This document shows, one piece after another, positions 10,371 through 22,960 of a stretch of DNA of 64,000 bases (within the stretch, counting starts at the first letter, position 1; each line of letters begins with the position of its first letter). The translations under genes and the position numbers were made by a program. This stretch comes from Venturia oleaginea (taxonomy: Eukaryota; Ascomycota; Dothideomycetes; Venturiales; Venturiaceae), in contig JABMLP010000006.1 in assembly GCA_013176395.1 (NCBI GenBank), forward strand, positions 1,612,001 through 1,676,000. The letters run 5' to 3'. Below the pieces are notes generated by a model. That model was not told where the DNA came from, ran no database searches, and saw nothing but the letters and a program-made list of their open reading frames with translations.

Positions 10371-12360
10371 GAAGCCGGCAAATCCAAGCCTTTATATCTA
10401 CCGCCCAGCGAGAGCGAATGAATCATGGTCCGCTTGAATTTTAAAATCAAAGCGAGATAGAAAAAGTCGTTCTAACTATGGAATCCAAGAGGCGGTTTCC
10501 AATATTCAATGTCCGCCCGGCGACTGGATAAATGTGGTTGATGAGTAGTTCTGGCTGAGCCAAAGTAAAAATTTGTAGGCAGTTGTCAAACCATCCAGGA
10601 TGGGAAGCACGATGCGAACCTCGGAAACGATGGGAAAATTGGAGAAGCGTTGGCGCATCGAAGAAAAGTTAGTGTAACGAACCTGCTGTGGTATTGTGTT
10701 TGACTTCATCATTCTCGAGATGGCGAGAATCTTATCAACAACAGCAGCTGAGGAGCTTACGTGCTGTTACAAAGACAAAGCGTTTAGTATATAGAGGCAC
10801 GCACGTAGCTATGAGCCCAGATGGGTTGTTGCGGTGGGGAGGTGATAGTGATGTTGTGGAGAAGCCCACCATCCGTGCGGTGGCTGTAGTTCTCTTCTAC
10901 CGTATGGTAGTAACAAACGACGAACGAACCGCGCGAAATTCGGAAAGAGCAATGGAAGATACCAGATACCTATTTTCCGTCTTCACAAGCATACTGCTCC
11001 ATAGATATCGAACTGACATGCATTACCCAGGTGAAAGAATAGAGAAATATGGCCATCGCGAAGGTTTTTCACGAATAGCGGAAAGATGAGTGGTCTTCAA
11101 TTCCATCTCGCCCCAAGAATCTCCCTCCCGTCGCCGCACAACCTCACAACCTACCTACGCATTCTTGTAATCATTAACATTAAACGGAGTAAAACACTGA
11201 CTAAGCGAATGATAAGCCGGTTTCCCACACCAGGTACCCATCTCCTTCTGTCCGATAAATCCATCTTCGCCTCCCGTGTCTTTGGCGTAGAGGTAACATT
11301 CTACCTCAATTAGTATCTTATCAACTAGTACATGTCATAAGATCAGATAGCGAGAGATAGAGATAAGAGTGGAGAAAGAGAGAGCGAGAGAAAGAAAAAG
11401 AAAGAGGAGAAAGAAACGGGAGACTTACTCTGACATGCCAAAGGCGCATTTTCTTTCTTACTCCAGTACCTATTCGACATAACCCATCTATCCGAACGGG
11501 CGTTGGCCAGATCTCTAGTAACCTGAGCATCGCAACCGGTCCTGTTGATACAGCAGCAGAGACGCCATTTCGCTGCGTTGGCTGTGGTGCTGAGACTGTT
11601 AGGGGCTGGGATGATACGAGAGATTCGGAGGTTTCTTACTATAAGAGGAGACTGAAGGTGGAGGAGAGTTTCATTGTGTTTTTGGGATGGGAGGTAGGGT
11701 GTTGTGTTGGTTTTGGATTTGAGTGGGGATTTTGTGAGTAGGAGGAGGAGATGGTAAGATACTATGTACTACCCTCTTGTTTAGGTAGAAGCTTTGTAGA
11801 TTATGCTGCTCGTATTTTTATGCGGCAATGTATATATATCCTAGCCTCGATGTTATCTTGAAACTACAAAGACAGGGACGGTACATACCTCCTCGAGGGC
11901 CCTATGACCCTGCTATCACCACATCCAACAGAATCTACCCAGAAATGGAAGTTCCGAGACCCTCGTAAATGATTTTGCGCCCAACATTTAATACTGCTAC
12001 GGTATACGGGTGCATGCACGTGGGCGCTGCTGCCACCAAGCAAGGACATAAAAATACCGCCCCCTTTGGAATCTGAACAATGCGCAATGCAAACGATACC
12101 ACTAGATTAACAACTCCATGTTCAACTACAGGCCAGGCAATAAAAGCCCTCGATACACAGCCCTCACTAGAATGAAGGTCCTCGACGAGATCTCGTCATC
12201 ATAACCTTACAACGAACGTATACAACGAACGTATTCAACGTGCTGAACGCGGATGCTACAAGAAAAAGTCACCATATCATATCGCCATCTACGTCTGGCA
12301 GTCCCGCCTTTACAATGGAAAGGGCGAGGGAGAGGCAGGAAGTAAAAGACGATAGTATGC
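10371..12360. other. Long intergenic region without a clear gene
   Basis: No supported gene. It contains a purine-rich tract (GA repeats) at about 11335-11420, and a MITE-like relic at about 11880-12005 listed separately. Short open frames here show no conserved features. Confidence 0.4.
11880..12005. repeat. Decayed MITE copy related to the one at 44.6 kb
   Basis: Shares an ordered series of short matches with 44580-44728: AACAGAATCTAC, ATGGAAGT, CGAGAC/CGAGGC, GTAAATGATT/GTAGATGATT and AACATTTAATAC/AACATGTAATAC. The borders are degraded and were not defined. Confidence 0.45.
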
Positions 12361-13247
12361 CTATCTCTTCTTCATGCCGATGGCGCCGCCTGGATGATTC
12401 TTCCGAAAGACGGCGCCGGCTTCGTCTTGGTGTATTTTGCCTGCCGTCGTCAGGGCCAGCATGTCTCCCACGGCTATGGCGACTGTGGTGGAGGTTGTGG
12501 GAGCGGAGACACCGAATGTGCTCTCCTCGGATTCGTGGATCGGGGCGGGGAGGAGAATGGCGTCTGGTCGGTCAGCGAGGAGGAGACATGCTGCAGCTTC
12601 CATGTGCGAGGTAAGTGCCAGAATCGGGATATCGAATGGAACATGCGACGACACATTCATAAGTTCAGGCGTCTTCCCAGAAAAGGTAATGAAGAGCACG
12701 GCATCGTTCTGTTCCCAGATGCAGAGTCTGCCGTCTGTACGACTACGCAATGCACAACATGGACGTAGCATGAATCACGTACCTTGCGTATATCTCCTAG
12801 ATCGCCATGCACCGCCTCAGCAGCATGAAGCCATGAACTCGCAATCCCAAGACTCTTCATCGTCGCAACAATTTTCTGCCCAATATACCCACTCTTGCCC
12901 ACGCCGCAAACAAGCAGCTTCCCCCCCGCCTCAATTATTTTCGCAATGCATTCCACCGCCTTCAGAAGCCCGCTTCTAGCCGTGGGATCCGTCTGGTAAA
13001 GGCGTGTAACATACGACAGCGCCGTCGCTTCCGTCGACAGTATGTAGACGGCGCGCTCGAGTATGCGCGCGCTCTCTGGATCATCGATGGTGGCGGGAGG
13101 CGTAATGGGTAGTTCTGATCTTTTCCTCTTGCACTTGCGGATGTGATTCTCTTGAGGGGCGTCCAGCGCCTCCATATCGGGAGAAATGGGCAAGGCAGAC
13201 ATGGCCACAATGTCGAGCTGGGGGCTGACAAAAGTCATTGCCGGCAC
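12361..13247 (-). CDS. SIS-domain sugar-phosphate isomerase (KpsF/GutQ-like)
   Basis: Two exons (12783-13247 and 12361-12708, intron 12709-12782) give 270 residues. After a polar N-terminus of about 60 residues comes a SIS domain. It includes LLVCGVGKSGYIGQK (phosphosugar-binding loop), ASSWLHAAEAVHGDLG, and after the intron NDAVLFITFSGKTPEL. The end reads TTSTTVAIAVGDMLALTTA and FRKNHPGGAIG, both typical of KpsF/GutQ/KdsD arabinose-5-phosphate isomerases. Bacterial relatives usually add two CBS domains; this protein stops after the SIS domain. It probably interconverts or binds a pentose phosphate in the cytosol. The physiological substrate in fungi is not known to me. Confidence 0.85.
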
Positions 13248-14356
13248 TGGCTGCGAGTCTGGCGTGGAACAGCGGGAGGAACCGGTTCTATATTCTTCAG
13301 TATCAGATCAGATCAGTTCAGTTCAGGTAAAGAATCGGACAAAGCAACAACAAACAACAGTCCCAAAGCTTTCGGTGTGTTTCTCCTTTTATGTTAACAA
13401 AGCTACAGCATCGGTCTGCGCGTCCCCAAGCCCGTCATGACGAAGGGGTCCATCCCCATCCTTGGTAATAGACGGATGAATACGGCTTGACAACGCTCGA
13501 GATTAGTCCCATCGATATGATTATCTCCGTCTGTCGTTGATATTGGAAACGACGGTCGATCCACCGACAAATTCAACGGTGAAGACCGGCTTTGCGCAAT
13601 CAAAGCTAGACTCCATCTAGCCCGTGATGACCACCGGTACGCGATTTACAGGACTCAGCCACGGAATTATGTCCGGTAATTGGCAAACATGGGCGCTGTC
13701 AGATTTATAAGCCCTAGACCGATGAAATGCCCTGCTTTTGGGGTGCTTGCCCGAAGCCGAATTCTTGGAAGTCTAGGCAGAACATCACCGTATTAGGACG
13801 AGTCTTACAGGGAACGCCTCAGGGAGTGGCAGGAGGCGTGTTTAGCTCACAGGCTGTCCACGAGGCATGGTTCATGATCATCTTGTAGCTACATACACTA
13901 GTGTCAAACATGTTGTGCATTTGCTTCTAGATGCAACACGCTGAATTTGTCCAAAAGTTATATACATGTTTCCCAGATGCGCACACCATGAAGGCGTCGA
14001 TACCCTCCAAATGCTTCTTATCGTATCCCTCTATCTGGTTATCCCATCTATCCGCATGTAACTGCAGCGATACCCAAGGGGGTCAGTCAGAGGACGCAGC
14101 ATTATCCTTTCAAGTAAGGGGCAACGTACCTTGCAGCCTCTAAGCCGTGTGCCAAACTTCCAGTGGGATTTGATCCAAGTTGTCGGTTAATTTTGAAACG
14201 GCGATCGTCGTGTATTCCGTTTTCGTTCTTGGAGGTTGTCGTGTTTTTACATCTCCCATCGACTGGCTGCCGGATCCGTGGATAACGAGAAAGCAAAGGG
14301 ACTCACCTTCATATACCCTATCTGTATGGTGCCTTCCAAGCACCAAAGTTCCCGCC
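13248..14356. other. Intergenic, no gene seen
   Basis: Contains the 5' flank of the SIS gene, with a short ATCAGATCAG microsatellite near 13300, and the 3' flank of the CCDC130-type gene. Short open frames show no recognisable protein. Confidence 0.4.
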
Positions 14357-15908
14357 TCACTCTCCCTCCGAGTCCGACAGATCATAGGGGACCAACGAAG
14401 GCTTCTTCTTCGCTGGTTGCTCAGCTTGCTTCGATGGATCCTCATCTTCTACTGCAATATTGTTAGTCACTTAGGATGTTCAAAAGCATATCGATGACAA
14501 TGATATCCTGGCAATATCGAATTTGACGAGGGGCAGATGATTGCCCATTCAATACCAATGACGGGCTCTTTGCTGAAACCAAGGTCAATACGCCATGCTG
14601 AGCGATATTCCAGGTCAACGGATGCTTCAAACAATGATATAGTCCTGCTCTTCCTAATCTCTAATTCACAGCACATGTAGAATGTGATTGTCACTCGAAA
14701 GTTTCAATAGCAACAACATATCATGCACCCTGAACATGACCGTTGGGGTATCCTTGGGGCAAAGCGTCATGATACTAGAGGAGATAATCATCGATTTTGT
14801 CGCAAGGAAATCGAGGAATAAGAGTGGTGTATTTACTTTGGGGGTGCGGAAGAGTCAACTCACCGATTGTGCAGGATCCGTCATCCTTTAGACCTTCTGT
14901 GCCAGTCTTCTTGTGGGTGATAGCTCCGCTAATGCTCTTGGAGAGGAACTCCTCGGGAGCGCGCTTCTTCCGTTTGGCCCCTATTTGGTCCCAATCGCCG
15001 AATTGCTCTTCCCTCTTCTCCGCGATCTGCATCTTGGCAGCTTGCTTCAAGTTGTGCCGCTGCTTCATCGCATTCCAGGCTTGATCCTTCATCCCAGGCG
15101 GTCGCAATAAGGGCTTGACGGGGGTTTTGTCGAAGATCGATCGAGAATTTGCTAGGCGCTCTTCAGCGGCGGAGACCTGGACTGCGTCTGTTTGTCCAAA
15201 GATGGTATTTCGTGCAAGCTTTTTGTCCTCTTCAGTGGATGCTGACACCTCGAACGGAAGACCGTATTTGTCCGCGATCGCCTCTCCTTGCCTTTGACTC
15301 TCGTTTCTATCCCAGCGTCCACCTTCGCTCTCGCGGAAGTGCTTTCGCATTTTAGAATTGTTGACGTGTGGGTGCTTCCATTGGCGCTCACTGATCTTCT
15401 GGAGTTCTTCGATGCGGCTGGCACGGATACCTGCATCATCTCCTAGAGCCTTATAACGTGCGGCCTCCTGAGCTGCAAAAGGATCCTGTGGGTTGCTGTG
15501 ATTCAGTGCCTCCCCAACATCACCTCCTTCTTCCATGCTTTTGAATTCCCAGTCCTGACGGCGTCCTCCGCTCACAACCTTGTAAGTCTGATTCAGCGGA
15601 TCTGTAGTGATGACAATCGTCTTTCCGCAATCGGCGTGCTTCATTTTGAATTCGTAGATGGGTGTGGTAAAGAATTTGCCCGTGGATTTCTTGGTGGCGT
15701 TGAAACGTGAGCCTTGGTCGATGATAGATTCTGGAGAGCAGCCTGAACACCAAATCTTGAATGGCATCTCGAAGCGCACTACAATGGAGCCATCTGGGGC
15801 GCGTGGGCGTGAATCGTTCTGCTTATTGAATCCGCCGATATGGTCGTTGGAAAGTGAGGGATCGAGAGAGGCGGGCGGCATGTAGCGACCCATATTGAAA
15901 CCCTGCAT
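14357..15908 (-). CDS. Spliceosomal CWC16/Yju2 family protein (CCDC130 type)
   Basis: Exon 1 is 14864-15908. A final exon at 14357-14451 (after acceptor ATTGCAG) completes a 379-residue protein ending YDLSDSEGE. The start MQGFNMGRYMPP, the segment VVRFEMPFKIWCSGC, and FKMKHADCGKTIVITTDP with paired cysteines are the CWC16 signature. KMRKHFRESEG and a Lys/Arg-rich C-terminal half with a nuclear-type KRKKR stretch follow. Members are step-specific splicing factors that load near the catalytic centre of the spliceosome. The last intron (14452-14863, 412 bp) is long for this genome and could hide another exon. The gene is divergent from the Yrb30-like gene, 237 bp apart. Confidence 0.9.
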
Positions 15909-16145
15909 TTTGACCGGGTAATTGTATCGTGGCTCCTCGATACGCGTTGTTTCTTGTTGTTTTCGCGTTCATATAGTGCGTTTCTTGGGGTTTGTGAAAG
16001 GGCAGAAGTCGGAGGTCCATGCCAAGCGCGCGACTCAGTAGTAATCGAACCCTAGCTCTAGCATGAGTCAGTAACAACAACAATCGATCGCTGATTCTTC
16101 ACATAAAGATGAAATTACCTTCGCTGACCTGGAACAGGAATAATC
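15909..16145. promoter_or_regulatory. Divergent promoter region, CWC16 / Yrb30-like genes
   Basis: The 237 bp between two divergent start codons must hold both promoters. No specific motif was assigned. Confidence 0.5.
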
Positions 16146-18644
16146 ATGGATATCCTTCTTTCCAAGGTAAGCTCATCTCGAGCCCTTCCTACGCTCCGCA
16201 CTCACTCCACCACGGATTTGACTTTATAAGCTGCTTGACAATCCCTAGGACTTCAGTCCGTCTCTGAGTCTACACCTTCGAAAGGACGCACTTCTCTCGC
16301 ATCTTGTCTCCTCGCGCCCGAAACATCCATAGTCGCAGTCCTTCTCTGACCTTTCCCTTAAAATTGACACCTCAATACTAACAAACCGGCAACAGGTCAC
16401 GCAACATGCTGTCAACTATGCCATACGATCTGGCATCACCATTACTAGTGGTTTTGCCATCCAGCAATGCTCTCGGCTTCTGAAAAACGTCAAAGGTGAT
16501 GATCGAGAAAAGATTTCAACATTGCAACGTCGTCTCGAAAGCAAAATCAGCATCATCTCTCCTGCTATCGACATGATCGAACTGATAGCTGCACGTGGAA
16601 ATACGTCGTTGGAATCCGCAGTTTCACTAACGAAGGAAATCCGGCTTGAAATCCAAAATCTTGGCGTACGTTTGTCGAAAGCAGCTGCGGACGAAGAATT
16701 ATCGCGTAAAGGCAGCTCACTGGCCAAGAGTCGAGAGCAGAACGACCTGGAGCTGAAGATCATCGTTGGTGATATGGAGCGTCTTCTCGCACGGATTGAA
16801 GACGCAGTCCCACTCATCAACCTTGCCATCACAACTTCAGGTGTCAGTCTTTCTACCACCCTGCCGCCCTCGGTTTCACCATCCAGGCTGCTACAAGCCA
16901 GCACGTTTCTTACTTCTGGGGATGCAAACTATGCGGCCAGACCAGGAACTCCAGTCCAGGTTGGCCCAGTCTTTGTGCTTTCGGTGTACATGTTGTTCAC
17001 TGCGCATGCATTCCGACCTCATGATTCTGAGGGTGTCCGCGAAACAACATGGCAAGAGGTCATTCACAAAGCTCGTGTGAAGCTGGTGCGAGTTCCACTC
17101 GATCGTATTTATGACCTCCCAGGATCTAAAGCGGAGTCACTCAATCAATCGGTTCATGGATCTTCACCGCATGGCGACGACTACTTTCCCACCGATGTGC
17201 CGTCTCAAGGCAAAGCTTACGAGTTTGGCTACCAGCTGTTGATTGTGGAAGACTTCGACGACGATCGCATGCATGATGAAGATGAGCAAGAACCTTTTGA
17301 AGATGTCGCTCGTGCAGGCATCCGAGAAGCCATACCAGTTCATCAAGTATCGAAGCTGTTCTACGCTGATACTGGTAAGATTCTAAATATCGGCAACGAA
17401 GGAGAAGCCACCCATCCGATCCTACTTGTGAAGCGCGACGTAAATGCTGAACCGCCACGACGCATGGTGCAGCGACAGGAAACTGATCCCGACGAAGATG
17501 TTGAATTATCTGCAGAGAATGACGAGGAACGGGCTGCAAGCGACGAAGAAGATGAGGATGGACCCGATGCGCAGTTGAGACGAGAGTCTTCCGCTGCACC
17601 CGAGCCGCAATCGCCCGAAACCTTGGCACCGGACTCGCCGAAGCATAAGAAATGGTCGTTTCCGCCGAATCTTGATCCAGGATGGATGGCGTTTGAGGTC
17701 TACAACGAGGCGCCAGACACAGATGACGAAGATTACGAAACTTCTGTGGTCGACGAGTCATCGCCAGCTCCCAAGTCTTCATTCTCGCCTCTCGATCCTC
17801 TTACTGCCGCTTTCACTAGTCTACGATTTCGAAGTCCTACGCCTACGCCGTCACCAGGACCTGAGAACTTGAGAGGAAGCCAGCTAGTCCACAAACCGGC
17901 TCTTCAATCACCAGAGAACATACTTCCAGTCAATACCCCATCTCTACCCAACCTTCGCTCGTCCCTCTCACTCCTCGAGCTCTTGGTCCGTCTCACAGCT
18001 TTGCAGCAGTTCCAGCAATCATCTCATCTCGCCATCACCGATGAGCTGTTGAATTTCTTCCTCCACGACTCGTCTACGACTGGGGCAGGCGCTGACACAG
18101 AATATCGCAAGAAGGTTCGCCGCGATGCTCGCCGTCGAGTAGGTTTTGATCCTTACGACGAGAGTCCTATCAAGCGTCGTGGTGAGGAGTATATCCATCA
18201 CTACGGAGAACAAGATCAGGCAGGTTGGGATGACGGCAATGACTACGATGATGGTCAATCAGGTTTGTCATTCGTTGGGTATCATACACAGAACGATGAA
18301 GCTAAAGTAATTCAGAAGGAGGTTGGCAAGGCAGCCCACGCGATGCATACTCCCGCACAGCATCTACCCGCAACTCTCCAGGCCTCACCTCACCGCCCTC
18401 AATGTCTTTTCCGTCGTTCAGGCGGGGCATGCAACCGTCCAATTCCGGTAGTAGAATGAAGCAATCGGCTTTTGGGCGATTGACTACACCACTGACGCCG
18501 CCGAAGGGCAGGCCGGATGTTTTGAGACGTGCCACTACGCATGGGAGGAGCCCGTTGAGTAAGGCTGACAGTGACTCGACACTTGGGACTAGCCCGAATA
18601 CTACTGGTTTGAATGGGGCGGAGCGGCAGGATGGGGCACAGTAG
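16146..18644 (+). CDS. RanGTP-binding protein, Yrb30 family
   Basis: Exons 16146-16166, 16396-18262 and 18316-18644 encode 738 residues. The tiny first exon MDILLSK joins VTQHAVNYAIRSGITITSG, a highly characteristic start of the fungal Ran-binding family (Pfam Ran-binding, yeast Yrb30). A helical region follows, then a conserved block with VGPVFVLSVYMLFTAHAFR. The C-terminal half is acidic and Ser/Pro-rich and probably disordered. The family binds RanGTP in the cytoplasm and affects its GTPase cycle in nucleocytoplasmic transport. The second intron (53 bp, GTTTGT...TTCAG) is inferred because it restores a frame ending RRATTHGRSPL...GAERQDGAQ. Without it the protein would end at 18459. Confidence 0.88.
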
Positions 18645-18943
18645 GGTTGGTGTTGAGGTGTGTATGACGAGGGAAAGAGAAGGAAGGGCATTGAAGGCGT
18701 TTATGTGGGGAGCATTTTTGATACCCAAGATTTAATGTATTTCATGTTTCATGAGACTAGGCTCGGTATGATCATTGAGATATTTCCTACGTTACTATCA
18801 CGAATATGTATTTGTTTAGACAGTATGTAAACTATTTTCCGGCCAGATATTCTTGTGATGCTATACTTCATATGTTATATACCTATTCAGTCACGTACAA
18901 AACCTTTTCGACAAGAATACATACCTGGTCTCAACTCAACAAC
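18645..18943. other. Convergent 3' intergenic region
   Basis: Short AT-rich spacer between the convergent ends of the Yrb30-like gene and IND1. No gene. Confidence 0.5.
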
Positions 18944-20043
18944 CTAATACCCATCCAACCCAACCAACTTCCCCACCTTCTCAGCAATACCCCTGAAAGC
19001 CTCCGCCCTCGTACTCTCCGGTTCAGCAACAACAGTAGGCCTCCCCTCATCCGCATCCCTACAAATCCTCCCATGTAACGGCACATCCCCCAAAAAACTC
19101 ACCCCCATCTCCCCACACGTCCTCACAACCCCCTCAATCCCAAAAACATGATCCTCAAACCCACATTTCTGACAAGTAAAAAGGGACATATTCTGCACCA
19201 TTCCCAAAACAGGCACATTCACCTTCCTGAACATTTCTATGCCCCGGATGGAGTCTTTCAGGGAGAGGGATTGGGGCGTTGAGATTATGAGGGTGCCTGT
19301 TAAGTGGAGTTGTTGGGTTATTGTTAGGTGGATGTCGCCTGTTCCTGGGGGGAGGTCTAGTAGGAGGATGTCGAGGGGGCCCCAGGATACTTCGTGGAGG
19401 AGTTGTTGGAGGGCTTTCATTACCTATGTTGGGATTTGGGTTAGATGGGAGGGGAGGTGAGGGGGGAGAGTTTACCATTAGGCCGCGCCATACTACTGGG
19501 GAGGAATCGGGGATGAGGTAGCCCATTGACATTGATTTTAGGCCGTAGTTTGAGAGGGGGATTAATTGGTTGTCTGGGATTTGTGAGATGGGGGTCTTTG
19601 TTTTGGGGGTGGTGGGTGGAATACCAGAGGATAATCTTGGTTCTCCCGACAGATTTAGAAGAGTTGGGATTGAAGGGCCGAAGATATCTGTGTCTAGGAT
19701 ACCGGTTCGAAGGCCTTTTTGGGCGAAGGCGAGGGCGAGGTTTACTTTGGCATTGTGTCAGCGGTTGAAGTTCTGTTCTGTTGTTGTTGTGAATGTACCT
19801 GCGATTGTTGATTTGCCTACTCCCCCTTTTGCCGAGGAGACGGCTATTATTTTCTTCACATCCTTGATGTGTCGTTTCTGTGGTAGGCCTCTTTGCATTC
19901 GAGGCATTGTTGGTGGAGCGCCACTCCGTGGAAGTCCCTGTATGTCGTCAGTAGTTCACTCGGTGATTGTGAATACGATCTGTATGTACCAGAGGATTCT
20001 CATGTTGCAAAGTTCGTAATGTTGAAAATAATCGCGGTCTCAT
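18944..20043 (-). CDS. IND1: Iron-sulfur protein IND1 (NUBPL), mitochondrial complex I assembly
   Basis: Four exons (19990-20043, 19799-19937, 19476-19744, 18944-19423) encode 313 residues of the Mrp/NBP35 P-loop family. The first exon MRPRLFSTLRTLQHENPL looks like a mitochondrial targeting signal. It is followed by the IND1 hallmark GLPRSGAPPTMPRMQRGLP. The deviant Walker A KGGVGKST is at about residues 55-62. SPVVWRGLMVMKALQQLL and LDLPPGTGDIHLT follow, and the [4Fe-4S]-binding CQKC is at about 238-241. IND1 delivers Fe-S clusters to respiratory complex I in the matrix. All three introns (52-54 bp) keep the frame. The start shares a 167-bp divergent promoter with the BFR2-like gene. Confidence 0.93.
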
Positions 20044-20210
20044 GGTTCTTGACGTCTCTGTTGCGAGGAAGCTTTAATGAGATGCATTCTGTATAATTGA
20101 GACCAGACGCATTCCTCAGAACGCTGTATAGATAGGTTTGCTCCAGCCAAGATTTCGCTCTCCACTAAAATCTTTTTGGCCCGACTTTTCTCTCCGAAAC
20201 AATCGCGAAC
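20044..20210. promoter_or_regulatory. Divergent promoter region, IND1 / BFR2
   Basis: The 167 bp between the start codons of two divergent housekeeping genes contains both promoters. No defined motif was assigned. Confidence 0.5.
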
Positions 20211-21855
20211 ATGTCTAAGAAATCTATGAAGGCTCGATCGCATGCTGATCAGTTTGCTGAATTGACTGAGGCACCAAAAGGTTTGTGTCTTTTTACCATG
20301 TTGAACAATCGCAAACTAATCGAGACGCAGACTTTGACCCAGAAGATGCAAACGCGTATCAGAGTGACAGTAAAAGAGAGGAGCAAGACGACGGAGAGGA
20401 CGAGGCGAGAGCTCATTATGAGGCTGTAGGGTATGGGAATGCACCATTGCTGGCAAATCGCATACTGATTTTCCTCACAGAAAGAGTAAACTTCGTAAGC
20501 AGCCCGAAGCTGTAACACTGGGACAAGAATACTCCGGAGCAAGAATAAGCCGCAGTTCCTTGGACGAAAGCGATGACGACGAGAATGACCCTTTCAACAA
20601 GCTACTGGACGATGAAACGAGCCAAGAGGAGGACGAAGCTTTGGACTCAGATTCCCAAGATTCGGATGATGGAGACGAGGACGGCGAGACCGGATTTGAC
20701 GACGACTCAGATAACAGTGAAGGTTCAGAAGAGGGGGATGACACATCTGGCGCTGAGTTTAGCGACGAAGACGCTGCCCCATCGCGCCCCTCAAAATCAG
20801 AGAGCAACCCGATCGATCGCGCTGAGCTACGGAAGCTCATGGTACAGGATCAAAAGAGCGTAGCGACTACATTGACCGAAGGTGCAAAGGCGGATGCAGA
20901 AAAAGGCAAGGCAGTTCAGGCGCAGAGGAAGGCATTCGATACTTTACTCAACACTAGGATAAAATTGCAGAAGGCTTTGGTCGTAGCAAACTCGTTGTCT
21001 GCCATTGACATTGACGACAGCGAAGTTAAGGAATCGAAAGATGTCGTGTCCGCCGCTGAAGATGCAGCATTGAAGCTATGGAATAACATCAACTCCCTGC
21101 GAACCTCTCTCCAGTCCTCGCGAACCGGGTCGAAGAGATCCCACTCCGAATACACCGCCGATACCTCACTCTCCACTCTATGGGAAGGTACGGAACGATA
21201 TGAAAAATCTCAAATCCAGCATCGAAACTCGACTTTGAATTTCTGGTCTGCAAAGTGTCGCGCTACGAGCGCTGCAGCAACCCAATCCCAAAACCGGCTG
21301 AATCAGTCCGTAAAAGAGCAGCAGCTCAGTGATGTTCTGACAGGTCAATTATCAGACATCACGCGTCTTGTCTCGAAAACAAGACTTGCACGTTCATGTG
21401 CGCCAATACAAGCCGCTGCCACATCGAAGAACTCAAGGGGTGTCGAAGCGAAGAAGGACGCTCTACCCATTTACGACGACGCCGACTTTTACTCCACACT
21501 TCTACAGAGTCTCATCTCCCAACGGTCTTCCGAGGCCACGACTTCATTAGGAAATCTCAATTTGAACATGAATATGCAGCCCTGGGAGGCTGCGCGACAA
21601 GCAAAAGTAAAAAAGGTGGTGGATACAAAAGCGAGCAAGGGTAGGAAATTACGGTACAATGTTCACGAACAGATACAGAATTTTATGGCACCTGAAGATC
21701 GAGGTTCGTGGGGTGAGAGACAGGCTGAAGATTTGTTTGGCGCGTTGTTTGGGAGGAAAGAGGGTTTGGGAGAAGTTGCGGATGATCTTGAGGATGAGGA
21801 GATGGATGATTGGGGAAATGATGGAGAGGGATTGAAGCTCTTTGCTGGGGCTTAG
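20211..21855 (+). CDS. BFR2: Ribosome biogenesis factor BFR2 (AATF/Che-1 family)
   Basis: Exons 20211-20280, 20331-20430 and 20481-21855 give 514 residues. The start is MSKKSMKARSHADQFAELT, followed by DFDPEDANAY. A long acidic low-complexity region (about residues 70-150) leads to the AATF leucine-zipper-like helical region. The C-terminal TRAUB-type domain has YDDADFYSTLLQSLISQR, KVKKVVDTKASKGRKLRY and MAPEDRGSWGERQAEDLF. The last two blocks are diagnostic. The protein acts in the nucleolus in early 18S rRNA processing within the small-subunit processome. Both introns are 50 bp with good branch sites. Neighbours are other housekeeping genes. Confidence 0.93.
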
Positions 21856-22960
21856 GATAAGAAGGTAGATATTGGTCTTTTGGATCATCAGTCGGTGCTG
21901 ATGCCTTTCGACTCGAAACGCTTTCCCCGTCGCTTCTCGCCAAGTCTAAGGTCGTATGTCTTCGGCTCATAGCGAACTGGCTATGTTCTCTTCACCCTTG
22001 GATGCTGGAAATATCAATGTTGAAGATTACATTTTCATTCACCTCCTGCTTGGTTCATCGTTATTTTGAACGTCCGTCTTGAGTCTCCCAGTTCAAACGA
22101 AGGTTGTGTTCCTGACACAACGGATTGATAAGACTTTCTGCAATCTCGGAGGCGAGTGTTCTTTAATGTGCTCATCAGGATTATAGCAAGTTCTCTATCG
22201 GTGAAGATTCTGTAGATCCAATATTCGAGGGGATATGCGGATATTTATTCGTTGGTTGGAAGGATTTAAACAGCTTGGCCGCGGTCCAACACCAAGCCCA
22301 TGAAGTCTGGGCATGGTAGGGGCGATGAAGCACAATAGTATTGATTCCCGCCCTCGCGTCTTTGGAATCTCACGTGTTGTCCGTCGCGTCTCCACACCGG
22401 GCAGTGATTCATGATAGTGTTTGCCTACTAATCACAACATCGCCATGACTACCTATCCCGAAATTGAACCCAGGTTAATACTGGTGGTTCTCTATTTTAT
22501 TCTGAGTTATGGGGTTACACTTGATGATGATGGCAACTTGGTGGTAGGTAATTTCACTTGATAAAGATGTTGGAATGGATAAGCTATAGCTTGGTAGTAT
22601 TTTTTGCAGTCGAAGTAATGCACTTTTGGTGTTTTGGGATTAGGGAATTTGGTAGAGGCTGATATTAATTTACTTAATGATGGAGTTATATATTCGTGGC
22701 TTCTACTCTACTACGTTATTAGTACCATCGATGTCTCAAAGGTGATAAGACGACTTTCCTTCTTCAACCCTAATAGATTGGGAGATTGGGAGATTGCGAG
22801 ATGGTGAGTATATAAATATCGACTCGATGTTAGGTCCTATACTGTTACGCTGAACGAGCAAAACAGAGTTATTCGGAAGTAGATTCAACACGAACTTAAC
22901 GATAGGAGCCGATGAACAGAACGAGTGTCACCCTGTGACTTGACTGTATTGACTGCAGAG
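21856..22960. other. Intergenic, no gene seen
   Basis: AT-rich spacer on the 3' side of the BFR2 gene. No convincing coding signal on either strand. Confidence 0.45.

Noticed and set aside
13931..14143. Open frame upstream of the CWC16 3' end
   Set aside because: No recognisable protein features; codon pattern not convincing.
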